NCBI GenBank assembly: GCA_946811695.1
Contig: OX328123.1
Coordinates: forward strand, 148,671,975-148,735,974
Source of the DNA: Gonocerus acuteangulatus
Lineage: Eukaryota; Arthropoda; Insecta; Hemiptera; Coreidae
Length of the DNA: 64,000 nucleotides
Direction of reading: 5' to 3'
This document shows, piece by piece, positions 22,115-32,173 of the stretch (position 1 is the stretch's first letter; each line of letters begins with the position of its first letter). The translations under genes were made by a program, and so were the position numbers. Under the pieces are notes generated by a model. That model was not told where the DNA came from. It ran no database searches and saw only the letters and a program-made list of their open reading frames with translations.

Positions 22115-22985
22115 CCTTTCTGTCCAGCAGTCGCAATATTTCCTACTGGCCCTATCTAACGGAATTTCTTGGAAAAGCGTTCTGTCCACCAGTCGATATA
22201 TTTCCTATTGGCTTTATATAACGGAATTCCTAGGAAAAGCTTTCTGTCCAGTAGTGGCTTTGTTTCCTACTGGCCCTATCTAACGGAATTTCTTGGAAAA
22301 GCGTTCTGTCCACCAGTCGATATATTTCCTATTGGCTTTATATAACGGAATTCCTAGGAAAAGCTTTCTGTCCAGTAGTGGCTATGTTTCCTACTGGCCC
22401 TATCTAACGGAATTTCTTGGAAAAGCGTTCTGTCCACCAGTCGATATATTTCCTATTGGCTTTATATAACGGTATTCCTAGGAAAAGCTTTCTGTCCAGT
22501 AGTGGCTATGTTTCCTACTGGCCCTATCTAACGGAATTTCTTGGAAAAGCGTTCTGTCCACCAGTCGATATATTTCCTATTGGCTTTATATAACGGAATT
22601 CCTAGGAAAAGCTTTCTGTCCAGTAGTGGCTATGTTTCCTACTGGCCCTATCTAACGGAATTTCTTGGAAAAGCGTTCTGTCCACCAGTCGATATATTTC
22701 CTATTGGCTTTATATAACGGAATTCCTAGGAAAAGCTTTCTGTCCAGTAGTGGCTATGTTTCCTACTGGCCCTATCTAATGGAATTTCTTGGAAAAGCGT
22801 TCTGTCCACCAGTCGAAGTATTTCCTATTGGCTTTATATAACGGAATTCCTAGGAAAAGCTTTCTGTCCAGTAGTGTCTATGTTTCCTACTGGCCCTATC
22901 TAACGGAATTTATTGGAAAAGCTTTCTGTCCAGTAGTGGCTATGTTTCCTACTGGCTTTATCTAACGGAGTTCCTGGGAAATATT
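22115..22985 (+). repeat. Satellite array with 124-bp dimeric higher-order unit
   Basis: TCTGTCCACCAGTCGA recurs at 22181, 22305, 22429, 22553, 22677 and 22801, exactly every 124 bp. Each unit is two diverged 62-bp halves: one with TCTGTCCACCAGTCGATATA, the other with TCTGTCCAGTAGTGGC, both ending AACGGAAT..GGAAAAGC. Edge copies are more diverged than central copies, as expected when expansion works on the dimer. Confidence 0.95.
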
Positions 22986-23694
22986 GATTACAAAGATTCA
23001 TTGGTGCCTATAAACGAATTTCCTAGTTTTGCTATTTCATTTGTTGAACCAGTTAATTGTAAAAAAAAATATATATATATAAATATATATATATAAGGTG
23101 TTTAAACCTCCATGTTCACTTTTAAACATGCGATATACTAACTATTTTTTTTATTTTTTGTACTGATTGAATTAGTTTCAAAATATCATTCCTTCGAAAG
23201 AGTTCGAAGCAGCTAGACAACATAACGAAATCACATTACCGAACACCTAATGCCATTTGGAAAGCTTCGAATAGACACAGTTAATGTTTCGTGTTAATCA
23301 TTCGTGACTGATGTAAACATGTATAAAAATTAAATCTATTAGCGAGGCATCCTAGGCGCGACAAAGGAAACTGTATGTATTCTAAGCGGATATTACTCCT
23401 TTTTTTTTTTTTTTTTTTCATAATACGTTTATTTAACATCTGTACATTTTTAAGTTTGCTCATAAATATAATTAATAATATATAAAAACATTGATTTTTA
23501 CAAATGACATAGTTAAAATAAATTAAATCAAAATAATTCAAATATAAATAAATAATAATAATTAATAAATGAAAATAACTCAATAAAAAATAATAAATAA
23601 GTAAATAAGAAAAAAAAATACTCCATTTAATCACCTATTTCACACAATTACATTGCTCTATCAAAAATCACCAAGAATTTTAATTACGGTTAAA
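22986..23694. other. AT-rich stretch with a T18 run
   Basis: A T run at about 23400-23418 may be the poly(A) tail of a minus-strand retroelement, but no body was recognised. No gene seen. Confidence 0.4.
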
Positions 23695-23873
23695 CCTTTC
23701 GAAAAGATTTCTTACTTTTATTACGATTTTTTTTAAGCAAATATCATCCGAAAACCATGTTCTCGCGTACGAATTCTGCTGATTAACGAACTTGACTTTT
23801 GAAATCGCACAAAACATTTTCGTTCTAAATTTTAAAAAAATCGGTACATTTATGAGCCAGATAAAGATATATA
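23695..23873 (+). mobile_element. Helentron-like repeat, subfamily B, internal piece
   Basis: AATTCTGCTGATTAACGAAC, then AAAATCGGTACATTTATGAG, leading into a short ATATATA run, corresponds to 59225-59393 of the full B copy. The CAGGGTG element at 23874 follows exactly at the TA position. Confidence 0.6.
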
Positions 23874-24028
23874 CAGGGTGTCCCGATCTTAAATGGCAAA
23901 ACGTCGGGAGCGTGTAAGGGACCAAAAAACTAAGACAAAAAGTCCTTTAGAGATTTGCTCGTTTTTGCTTCGTATTGGAGAAAATCGCAAAACAAGAAAC
24001 GAAACAAGTTTTCATTTTTGTACTTACT

Positions 24029-24167
24029 TTTAGCGCGGTTACTCCCTATCTCCATAGGGAGAACCCGCTTATGAGGTTGACCTCATGACGCAATCCAGAA
24101 GTGCCGACTAGAAACTTTCTCCTCGTTTCAGACCCCATAGATCACGAAAATATACGTGGTTCAAATT

Positions 24168-24224
<57 letters not shown>

Positions 24225-24892
24225 TTATATATATGCTTGTCTGTTCGCGCTCTAGCAAGCTCAAAAATGGTCCGATTTTGATTTTGGTCAAGTTCGTTAA
24301 CCAGCAGAATCCGCCCACTAGAAGGTAGTGTTTGGAGCGAAATTCGCGCAAAAAAAAATCGTAACGCTTACTTTTTTGAGTGTATATGCTTGCAGGTACT
24401 TGTTTTGTAGGTTTCTTAACATAGGAAAACGAATGAAACAATTTTCAAGGCGATACCTGTAAGCGTTTTTGAGAAAAGTGGAATCAATGTTTTGTAAGTC
24501 ATTATTTTTTTGTGGGTACTTAGAATCGCGGGATTTAATTGAAATATTTTCTACATCTTGGAAATTAATCCAAACTAAGATGTTTAAATTTTGGTTATAT
24601 TTGGAGTTAAGGAAGTAAGCGAAGAAAATTATTTTATTAATAGACATGAAAAGTTTTCGGATATTCATACACTTTTCGTAAATATCTCGATAACGGTTGG
24701 AAAATCGTGGCAAGTGGAAGGTGACCATTCAAATGCTTGCTAAATTCTCTACAAAAAAGGTTCTGAAGTAATATTCGATAGGGCAACGTCAATCAGAGAT
24801 ATAAGCGCTTATGATTTGTGATGCTATTTCATTTCTTCGAGATGTACGTAACCGCGCTAAGATGACTCAGTTCCTGCGAGTCGGACTTTTTT
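24029..24892 (-). mobile_element. Helentron-like repeat, subfamily B, full length
   Basis: On the minus strand it begins AAAAAAGTCCGACTCGCAGG, followed by the subterminal CTTAGCGCGGTTACG. It passes through GTTCGTTAACCAGCAG (inverted) and a TA run, and ends with the hairpin CTCCCTAT-GGAG-ATAGGGAG followed by TAACCGCGCTAAAA. It interrupts the left arm of the DUF4817-type transposon. The intact right arm shows the empty site (TACTTACTTATTTAAATTTT), and comparison gives no target duplication, as expected for Helitron-type insertion into a T-rich site. Confidence 0.78.
24170..24217. repeat. (TA)n microsatellite
   Basis: TA run within the subfamily B repeat. Confidence 0.95.
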
Positions 24893-25080
24893 AAATTTTC
24901 ATTGGAGAAATATTCCCATTGCGAATTATTTCAAGAAACCAATTACTAAAATTCAATCACATTTGATGCAGATATAGTTTTCGTGTACGGTTTCTGCAAC
25001 GTTAATGCTTTAGAAGCGGTGCGAGAGTATGCGCGCCGATTCACAAATATAAAAGACAACGAGAGACAGGGTCATATTAT
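24893..25080 (+). pseudogene. DUF4817 region, left-arm copy
   Basis: The plus-strand reading after the inserted repeat gives DADIVFVYGFCN and NALEAVREYARRFTN, which matches the DUF4817 pattern (D-x-x-x-VYG ... EAxRxYxxRFPNRR). It is the inverted counterpart of residues encoded at about 25560-25660 on the minus strand. It retains GFCN, which the right-arm copy has lost. It breaks off after IKDNERQ. Confidence 0.7.
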
Positions 25081-25103
25081 TTATTTAAATTGGTTTTATT
25101 TTA

Positions 25104-25777
25104 TCATCTATTTAGTTTAGTTATTAAATGTAGCCCTGTTGCAGAATCGTAATCATCACATCTAGCACTGACTTGATAAATTGCAGCTAAACACTGTTCT
25201 GATGATATTTGGTGCACTTCATCTATGATTCGGTCTCTTAATTGTTCTCTTGAGTTGATTGACACCGAATAAACCTCCTCCTTCAAGATTCCCCTTACGA
25301 AGAAACCAATTACTAAAATTCAATATCTTTGCATAATTTGAAGTAATAAATCCTGCTGTATTTGAAGATTGTAAGGGTGGCGATTATCACCTTTCAAAGT
25401 TCGTCTTATTGCTTCCTGCGATATTCCTAATACAGGCGTTGGACTCAATTTCTTCTCCGACAAACTGCTCTTAATGCTTCCTGGAATTGCTCGCCTTCAT
25501 TGCGAAGTAAGGATGGCCCAAACTCTCGTTGTCTATTAAAAGCTAGCAAAAATACTTGTAGATTAAACACTCTTCTATTTGCGAATCGACGCGCATACAC
25601 TCGCACAGCTTCTAAAGCATTACCGTACTCGAAAACTATATCAGCATCAAGAGACTGAATTTTACCAATTATTTTCTTGAAAAAATTCGCATTGACAATT
25701 TTTTTCCATCGAAAATTTAAATAAGTAAGTACAAAAATGAATACTTGCTTCGTTTCTTGTTTTGCGATTTTCTCCAA
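25104..25777 (-). pseudogene. DUF4817-type transposase with catalytic domain deleted
   Basis: From 25777 downward the frame gives DADIVFEYG, NALEAVRVYARRFANRR and AFNRQREFG, the DUF4817 N-terminal DNA-binding region. A frame change leads to LGISQEAIRRTLKGDNRHPY and LQIQQDLLLQIMQRY, the helix-turn-helix region before the catalytic core. The sequence then jumps to EEVYSVSINSREQLRDRI and CLAAIYQVSARCDDY, the usual C-terminus of these transposases. The DDE domain between them is deleted, leaving a non-autonomous copy. Spurious stops occur at the junctions. Confidence 0.75.
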
Positions 25778-25848
25778 AACGAAGCAAAAACGAGCAAATC
25801 TCTGAAGGACATTTGGTCTTAGTTTTTCGTCCCCTACACGCTCCTGAA

Positions 25849-26139
25849 CAATATATATAAACTATTTACAGGCTATCTACAGGTTCCCCCCATTTTATAA
25901 TTCCAACAGCACGTGGTCCCGCACCCATTCATGTACTAGCCACGCCCGTCGTTTCTGATGTTCTCAGCTGATACTGATTGTGTGAACTTCACAGGGCATG
26001 GTAACATGTGACCAAGTATGCGAAATGGGACTGTTAAATATTCCATTCCATGTGAATGTGGCTATGTCTGTCCACAAAATGTTGCGGCCGAACTGAGGAT
26101 TAACATTTTTCTTCCCGCAATGTTTGGCACAATTTTTAG
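25849..26139. other. Unassigned stretch
   Basis: No gene or repeat partner seen in the window. Confidence 0.4.
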
Positions 26140-26936
26140 TTTTATTTCAAATTTTATTTGAAAACATTTCAAAATAAGTGTAAGTTTTGGAATAGAAGTA
26201 TTTAACTACCCTGAAATGTTTTTGAATTCTCTCCTCAAAATTTCTATTCAAAACTGGGTGCCAAATACACATAAAAGATGCATCAATGAAAAATTGGAAA
26301 ACAAGAAATGTGACATATCTCTCAAATTAAAAATTTTTCCAATCGTTTCCTTCAGTTACTTTTATTGCTTCCGGACGAGGCAATGGATTCCCACAGTTTG
26401 GCAAATAAAAAAATGAATAATTTTTAATTTGGTATTTGAAAGTAACAAAACTACATTCCACATTTTTTGACCAAAGGTGCAGGTTTATCCCTCAATAAAC
26501 CTGCACTTAATTTTCATAGATTTAATGCTTACTAAATGTAGAAGTTTTCGTGTAAGTATTGAATCTGTAGTCCGTTAGTGGGCTGAGGAAAAAATTCACG
26601 AAAAAAACTCTGATTCCTCGATAAAAACAAAAGTGCATTATCGGATGTACATAAAGTATCTTTCAATAATGGTTTTAGTGAATTAAATTACTGTTTTTTT
26701 TTAAAGGAAATTTTGTCTATTTTATGATGGTATAATTATAATTTAACTTTTTCAAATAGTTTTTGAGCTATTCTTTCTTATTCATTAAAAAACACGTTAA
26801 AAAAACAGAAAATTGAAAATAGCTCCTTTTCCTTTCGGAATCGGACCATACTTCAAATGAACTTTTTTGTTGGAAATGATGTCTAGAATCACTTCCTGAA
26901 GTTTGGCTACTTAGACCTGAATCACCCTGTATATAT
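26140..26936 (-). mobile_element. Dispersed CAGGGTG-ended repeat, copy 1
   Basis: The right end is CACCCTGTATA at about 26929. On the minus strand it reads CAGGGTGATTCAGGTCTAAG and TAGCCAAACTTCAGG, then GTCCGATTCCG. A second copy lies at 29455-30172 in the same orientation (shared TTATTGCTTCCGG, TTTGACCAAA or TTTGACAAAA, CGGAATCGGACCATACTT). The end sequence and TA flank suggest a mariner-like DNA element. No transposase motif was recognised. Confidence 0.6.
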
Positions 26937-26939
26937 ATT

Positions 26940-27002
<63 letters not shown>

Positions 27003-27035
27003 ATATATATATATTTATATATATATATATATGAT
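26937..27035. repeat. (TA)n microsatellite
   Basis: Long TA run with short GT interruptions directly after the CACCCTG end. Confidence 0.95.
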
Positions 27036-28021
27036 ATTAGTTGTAATAGTTTATACAATACTACCTAGTTGAAATAATTCAAAATTACTCAATCAAAATA
27101 GCTCCAGAAACAATAGAAAAAATGGCTTATTTTAATTTATCATATCCGCCATTTTTTGTTTCTCTTTTATCAGTTTCAGTAGAAATCAATTTCTGTTGCC
27201 ATAAAATCTCATATCACTTAAGAGAATATACGCTTTCAAACAGTCAATAGACAATTTTTCAAGAGGTTTCGTTAAAGCTTTAAAATTAGTTATAAACTAA
27301 ATTTTGAAAGAGAGGTTGAGAATGTAGATTTTCAGAGATTTCTCTATAAATACAAGGAAAGGGGTTTAAGTTGCTACAATTTATCAGTAGCCTATTAAAA
27401 TAGAGAGAAGATACACATTGATATATTGGGGTCCTTCCTAGGTGGATTATCCCAAGGATTAGATCCTCCTTGAATTGATTGTCCTACCAATATGCGCGGG
27501 AAAGGAGACCCGTAAATAGCAAGGATTAGGAGAGCAATGGCTAATTGCCGCCTTTTTGCCTTTTTTTTATCTCATTTTTCCCTTCCTTTTCCTCCTTCTT
27601 TTTATTCCCCTTTTAGGCGGAGATAAGGAACCGTTAATGGCGAATTCTACCCTAATTAGTGGAAATAACTTTCCAGGTGTTAGCGTCGCGGGATTTCGGC
27701 AACTCTCGCCTTCTTTGACCCGCCAAAATATTTCTTCCCGCCTCTTTTTTTTTTTTTTATTATCTTTACCAGTTATTCAGCGATAAAACTGAACCTCAGA
27801 GCAGAATCTCTCTGCCCTCCTTTATGTTTCCGTATTCTCAATTCAGGAGTACAGTGTATCCTTCTCAAACAGAAATCTCAAATATATTGGTTCGTCCTTA
27901 AATTTTGTTTTGAAAAATGTCTAAGAAAATTAGTTTTAAGAAGAAGAAAAACAGTCATGCCCGACTGATGGCTGACCAGATTTGGCGACAGCTTTCTTAT
28001 CATCCCAATGAAAATCTTCAT
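27036..28021. other. Non-coding stretch
   Basis: No gene recognised. The 27420-27780 part is less AT-rich and single-copy in the window and might be host DNA. Confidence 0.4.
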
Positions 28022-29085
28022 TTGTTTTTGTTTTTTTTTTTTCGTGTAGACTTTATTCTCCTTGGAATGATAATAAGCTTATAGCCTATATATAAGCCAT
28101 CAGGTTACATGTGGTTTATTTTATTGCATTAATTTTCTTTTTTTGAATGGAATTCTGAATGTGTTCAGGTATTCTTTTTTCAGCCGTACAAATGGTGGTT
28201 TACTATCCTTATGGAGTCTTTTATTATTGAGCGTGCCAGTGACTCAAAGTCGCATCTAATTTTCCATCTTTTGAAAACATGTAAATAAAGGCATGGAACC
28301 TCTTGCGCCAAAGAGAAGGCCGATTACCTCCCAATTTTCGATTCTGTAGTTTTCACGGAAATAGGGAATACACTTTTCATAAATAGATTTTTTTCTCTTT
28401 GTCAACTGATAAGGGCTGATTCTCGTCCATCTCAAACCTCACAGTCGGATCTAAAATAATTCCGCTGGATGCCTGGCGATCTATGACTACAATGTCTGCC
28501 CTTCTTGTCGAACCATCTTCGGCTATGCAGCTCACTTCTTCATACACCTCAAATCCAGTTTTCTACCTGAACAAATCAGCAACATAGGTTCGCACCTTAT
28601 GATGTCGATTTATTCTTAGAAGTTCTGATTTCTGACAGACGCCCAGGACATGGGAGAGAGTTTCAGGCTCGTTGCAGGCTCTGCAACGGAATCCTGAGCT
28701 TCTGCCGGGAATCGTTCGAACTGGAATTGAGTTGCAATTCAGCTTGCCGGCTGTGCTCCATTCGCTGCAAGACATTCCTATTTTCGTCGACATCCAGGAA
28801 TTACTTTTTTTTATAGTCAGAGAAGAGAATCACGCCCTTACCCTTTGACGGAAGCTGACACCATTTATGAAAAGAGTCTTCTCTTAATTTCCTTCGAATA
28901 TTTTTGACCTTCTTCCTTGTCTAGTTTTTTAAGACATTCTTCCTTTTCTTCTTTCAGCCTTCTTGTTTTCAAGACATATTCATTGCCATCTTCTTGAAGT
29001 TTATTTGCAATGTTTATGTGCTGGAGGTATGCTCCCCATTTCACTCTGACAAGGCCCAGACCGCGAACATTTCTGGGTACTTATA
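28022..29085 (-). mobile_element. 5'-truncated R2-clade LINE
   Basis: The minus-strand coding remnant (28180-29080) is followed by about 150 bp of 3' untranslated sequence and a T-rich run at 28022-28042, which is an A-rich tail on the element strand. The upstream half with the reverse transcriptase is missing. Confidence 0.72.
28180..29080 (-). pseudogene. R2-clade LINE C-terminus with zinc knuckle and restriction-like endonuclease
   Basis: The product would be the C-terminal part of an R2-type pol, whose PD-(D/E)XK-like nuclease nicks the target. From 29074 one reads RNVRGLGLVRVKWGAYLQHI and NIANKLQEDG, then after disruptions KWCQLPSKGKGVILF and SEWSTAGKLNCNSIPVR. The zinc motif CRACNEPETLSHVLGVC is intact (C-x2-C-x7-H-x4-C), followed by ELLRINRHHKVRTYVADLFR and one in-frame stop. 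Next come FEVYEEVSCIAEDGSTRRAD and IVVIDRQASSGIILDPTVRF (nuclease core), and, after a frameshift in an A run, WEVIGLLFGARGSMP. A last frameshift leads to SLARSIIKDSIRIVNHHLYG and the stop. It is dead but well preserved in places. Confidence 0.88.
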
Positions 29086-29185
29086 ACAGAATTGTGGACG
29101 CATTCAGAGGTACATTTTACGCTACATAGTTGTTATGATCATTGAAAATCTACCCTGATCAATTCCTTCCAAATTTACTAAACTA

Positions 29186-29371
29186 CTACTGGAGTCCATG
29201 AAGGACCATGGCCTCTGCTAGCAGCTTCTTCCATTCTCCCCGATCGGCAGCGAATCTCCTCCAACGACTAATCCCCAGGTCCTTCAGGTCTTCTTCAACA
29301 TCATCCATCCAGCGAAGACCAGGTCTTCTTCGTTCGCCTCCGTCCTCCTCCTTGCCGTACAGGGGTTTCCG
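29186..29371 (-). pseudogene. LINE reverse transcriptase C-terminal fragment
   Basis: Minus-strand frame: KPLYGKEEDGGERRRPGLRW, MDDVEEDLKDLGISRWRRFA, then ADRGEWKKLLAEAMVLHGLQ and a stop at 29186. This is the same C-terminal region as at 16385-16650, here without any frame damage, and it ends at a natural stop. Only about 60 codons are present. The plus-strand open frame covering it is a shadow. Confidence 0.78.
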
Positions 29372-29379
29372 GGTGAGTC

Positions 29380-29418
29380 GTATATATATATATATATTCG
29401 TATATATATATATATTAG
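29380..29418. repeat. (TA)n microsatellite
   Basis: Two short TA runs separated by TTCG. Confidence 0.85.
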
Positions 29419-29454
29419 GTTCTTATGGATTGCTGTCCACCGTCCAAGTTGACA

Positions 29455-30172
29455 AAGGTCCAATTGCAATTTCGGCAATTTTTAACTTTTTAAATGCATT
29501 AGCAAAATTTTTAATGCCAACTATTGACATATCTTTCAAAAGAAAAACTTTTTCAATAATTTTTTTTCAGTTATTTTTTATTGCTTCCGGCCTGAACAAC
29601 GAGTTCCCGCAGTTTGGCCCATAAATAATGAATAATTTATAATTTCTTCGAAACAAGGTATTTGACTGAAACAAAACTACATTCCACATTTTTTGACAAA
29701 AATAAGCCAATCGTTCAGTCTATACCTCAATAAACTTCCAAATAATTTGCATAGATTTAATGCTGACTAAATGTAAAAGTTTTCCTCTATGTAGTGAATC
29801 TGTAGTCTGTTGGGGGGCTGAGGAAACAATTTGCTAAGAAATACTGATTCATCGACAAAAACAGAAGTGCGTTATTAGACGTCTATTAAGTATCTTTTAT
29901 CAATAAGTTAATAAATCAATTAAGTGAATTCAACCACTGTTTTCTTGAAGCACATTTTGTCTATTTTATGGTGGCATAATTAGAATTTAATTATCTTCAA
30001 CGGTTTTTGAGCAATCCTTTCGTATTCAATAAAAAAATATGTCTACCTTAAAAAAAAACAAAAAAAAAACAGAAAATTGGACATCGGAATCGGACCATAC
30101 TTAAAATGAACTTGAAGTTGCAAAATATGTCTAAAATCACCGCCTGAAGTTTGGCTACTTAGACCTGAATCA
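29455..30172 (-). mobile_element. Dispersed CAGGGTG-ended repeat, copy 2
   Basis: Same family and orientation as 26140-26936, sharing TTATTGCTTCCGG, GGAATCGGACCATACTT and TTTGGCTACTTAGACCTGAA. The terminal CACCCTGTA is replaced by CACACATA where the next MITE starts. Confidence 0.6.
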
Positions 30173-30175
30173 CAC

Positions 30176-30437
30176 ATATATCGTCGATACAAAAGCAAAC
30201 TAACGAATATGAAAAAATGCATCTTTCATTGCCCATCTTTAATAATTTCTGCTGGACTTATTTACGGCAAATTCTTCAATCTGACTTCACTCTATTAAAG
30301 GGAAAGTATTCCACTATCAAAAGATCAAATCTGCCGAATATTTGACTGTCCAAAAAAAAGTTATGAATAAATACTTTTCCACTCTGAAAAGTGGTGATTT
30401 TCATATTCGTTAGTTTGCTTTTGTATCGACGATATAT
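30176..30437. mobile_element. MITE with 40-bp perfect terminal inverted repeats
   Basis: The left end (30176-30215) starts ATATATCGTCGATACAAAAG; the right end (30398-30437) is its exact complement. The 262-bp element has no coding capacity. Ends within TA suggest a TA target (Tc1/mariner type), but the TSD cannot be separated from the TA-rich ends. Confidence 0.85.
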
Positions 30438-31077
30438 AAATATTACTGAGCTAGGGCTTCTGAAACATGAAATTTTGTAGTCGGCAGTTCGGTATTGTGT
30501 CCTATTAAAGTAAGAATGGAATCTTCATACAGACGACCGTCCAATAAGAGTAGAGGTCTGGATATTGAGCTGCACTCTGAGAAGTGCAGTCTAACGAGAA
30601 GACGAAAGAAATAGACTGAGGAATGCACACAAGTATAATCTGCAGAATTGCATAGAGGCCTGGAATCCTTCGATATCTGCTCGTTCCATTTCATGACGGC
30701 TCTTTAGTCAACACTCTCCTTTCGATTGAAGTAAACCACCAATACTCATACCGTTCAGCTTCATACTCCAATGTATAGAGTATTCTCGAGGAAGGTCTGA
30801 TCCAGAATTGCAATAGGAACTTTAATATTTCTATAAGCTTCTCGGATAAGGCAAACCATCACAATTCTCAGTTAAAGCCCTTATGGAGGTATTTCTGCGT
30901 AACCTATAAGGCGATTAACTAACTTTAGAAAGCCCATTTTGATAAGAAAAAAATTAAAACTCCAATATAAATTCTATTTTGTTTACTGATTATTACATTT
31001 CAATTTGAAGGATCTCGGCTTCCAAAAGATAACTTCTCTTATAAATTGCAGCTCCTAGTCCCAACCTGATGATCTTA
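30438..31077. other. Unassigned stretch
   Basis: No gene recognised; a short minus-strand open frame at 30443-30694 shows no known motif. Confidence 0.4.
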
Positions 31078-31796
31078 GGCTGCTCTTACATTATACCCTA
31101 TTTTGCCTGATCCGATTTCGTTTGATCGACAACGGCCAACAGCGGCCGACGTGAGTGCCTACATTGGTCTCGACCCGATCCGATCCGATTCAGTCACAGC
31201 TCGTCAGTAATGACCTCGTAATGAAATGAAAATTAGTTATTAAGTTAAGAAATACCACCTAATAAGCATAGAAACCTTCGATTAGGTTGAATGTTGGAGG
31301 TAAGAGAAGTATTGGTATTTATATTTTAAAATGATTTATAAGAAAGGTGACTAGAAGGTTATTAGCATTGGAAGGTTATAAACATTAGAATTTTATAAAT
31401 ATTGGAAGGTTATAGACGTTGGATGGTTATAAACATCTTTCCACGCAATTTAATAAACAAGGGAAACAAAAAACAAATATGTGAATTGACAAAGTTGTTC
31501 TAAATGTTATTTCCTTTGATATAACAAAAAATGCATTGAAAACGGTTAAGATTTAGAACCAGTAGACCTTTTTGAAACACTAAATGTGAGTTGGCGCCAT
31601 TTTGCTTTGTCGGCCCGAAATCGGTCTAGAAACAAACAAGGTTGAGTGGGCAAGACTCGGTGGACGTTGGATTGGACCGGATTGGATCGGGTTGGGACCA
31701 ATGTAGGCACCTCCATTGAGATGCATGTGTTTCTTTTTCTTCCGACAGTCGGTGGCTTTTGGATCAGATCGGAACGGGTCCAGTGTTGGTGCACCC
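31078..31796. mobile_element. PIF/Harbinger-like MITE with TTA TSD
   Basis: The left end GGCTGCTCTTACATTATACC and the complement of the right end GGGTGCACCAACACTGGACC are diverged inverted repeats. The arms continue with GTGCCTACATTGGTC followed by TCGACCCGATCC or CCAACCCGATCC. TTA lies on both sides (31075-31077 and 31797-31799), matching the 3-bp TWA duplication of Harbinger elements. It has no transposase. The short open frames inside it are not genes. Confidence 0.65.
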
Positions 31797-31932
31797 TTAT
31801 AAAAATTTTTGGTTGGTTGATTAAATTTGGATTTAAAACAATCAACTGCTTGATTATTATTGCCTGATTTATTTGTGGTTTAGTTACTTCTTATTGCTGT
31901 TACGCAACAGTAGTATCATTGTATTATTTGTA

Positions 31933-32165
31933 CATGGGCGTATATAAGGGGGGCTGAGCTAACAATGTGTCATAAACCCTTAAAAATAAATTAAATAAGG
32001 TCATTTAGTTCACAAAAAGTATTTTATTTTGGGTTTAATAGCGTTTTAGTTGGTTAAAACTAATACAAGTTCTAAATTGTTAGAATTCCATACCCCGGAA
32101 ATGATCTCAGCCCTCCCCAAAATTTTCCTAGACCCCTCCGAAATTATTTTCTATATACGCCCATG
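31933..32165. mobile_element. TGGGCGTATAT MITE, complete copy with 8-bp TSD
   Basis: It starts CATGGGCGTATATAAGG and ends CTATATACGCCCATG. The flanks TATTTGTA (31925-31932) and TATTGGTA (32166-32173) form an 8-bp TSD with one difference. The interior matches 10363-10610 (CCTTAAAAATAAATTAAATA, TTCCATACCCCG). Confidence 0.8.
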
Positions 32166-32173
32166 TATTGGTA

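Larger units (their letters stand above)
23874..25848 (-). mobile_element. DUF4817-type DNA transposon, internally deleted, long inverted arms
   Basis: The left end is TACAGGGTGTCCCG at 23872. The left arm (23874-24028 continuing at 24893-25080) is an inverted copy of the right arm (about 25560-25848), with shared GGGAGCGTGTA or GGAGCGTGTAG, GAGATTTGCTCGTTTTTGC and AATCGCAAAACAAGAAACGA. Both arms encode the DUF4817 region, so the 5' part of the transposon is duplicated head-to-head. The left arm is split by a Helentron-like repeat at 24029-24892. The right outer ~40 bp, including CACCCTG, are lost. TA flanks and ends fit the mariner-like elements of insects that carry DUF4817. Confidence 0.72.

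Noticed and set aside
22115..22985. CRISPR-like alternation of repeats
   Set aside because: Both halves repeat; no unique spacers. It is a dimeric satellite.
29208..29624. 138-codon plus-strand frame
   Set aside because: It is the antisense shadow of the LINE C-terminal fragment at 29186-29371 extended through TA repeats.
31646..31867. 73-codon frame within the Harbinger-like MITE
   Set aside because: It coincides with the inverted repeat arm and flank; no known motif.
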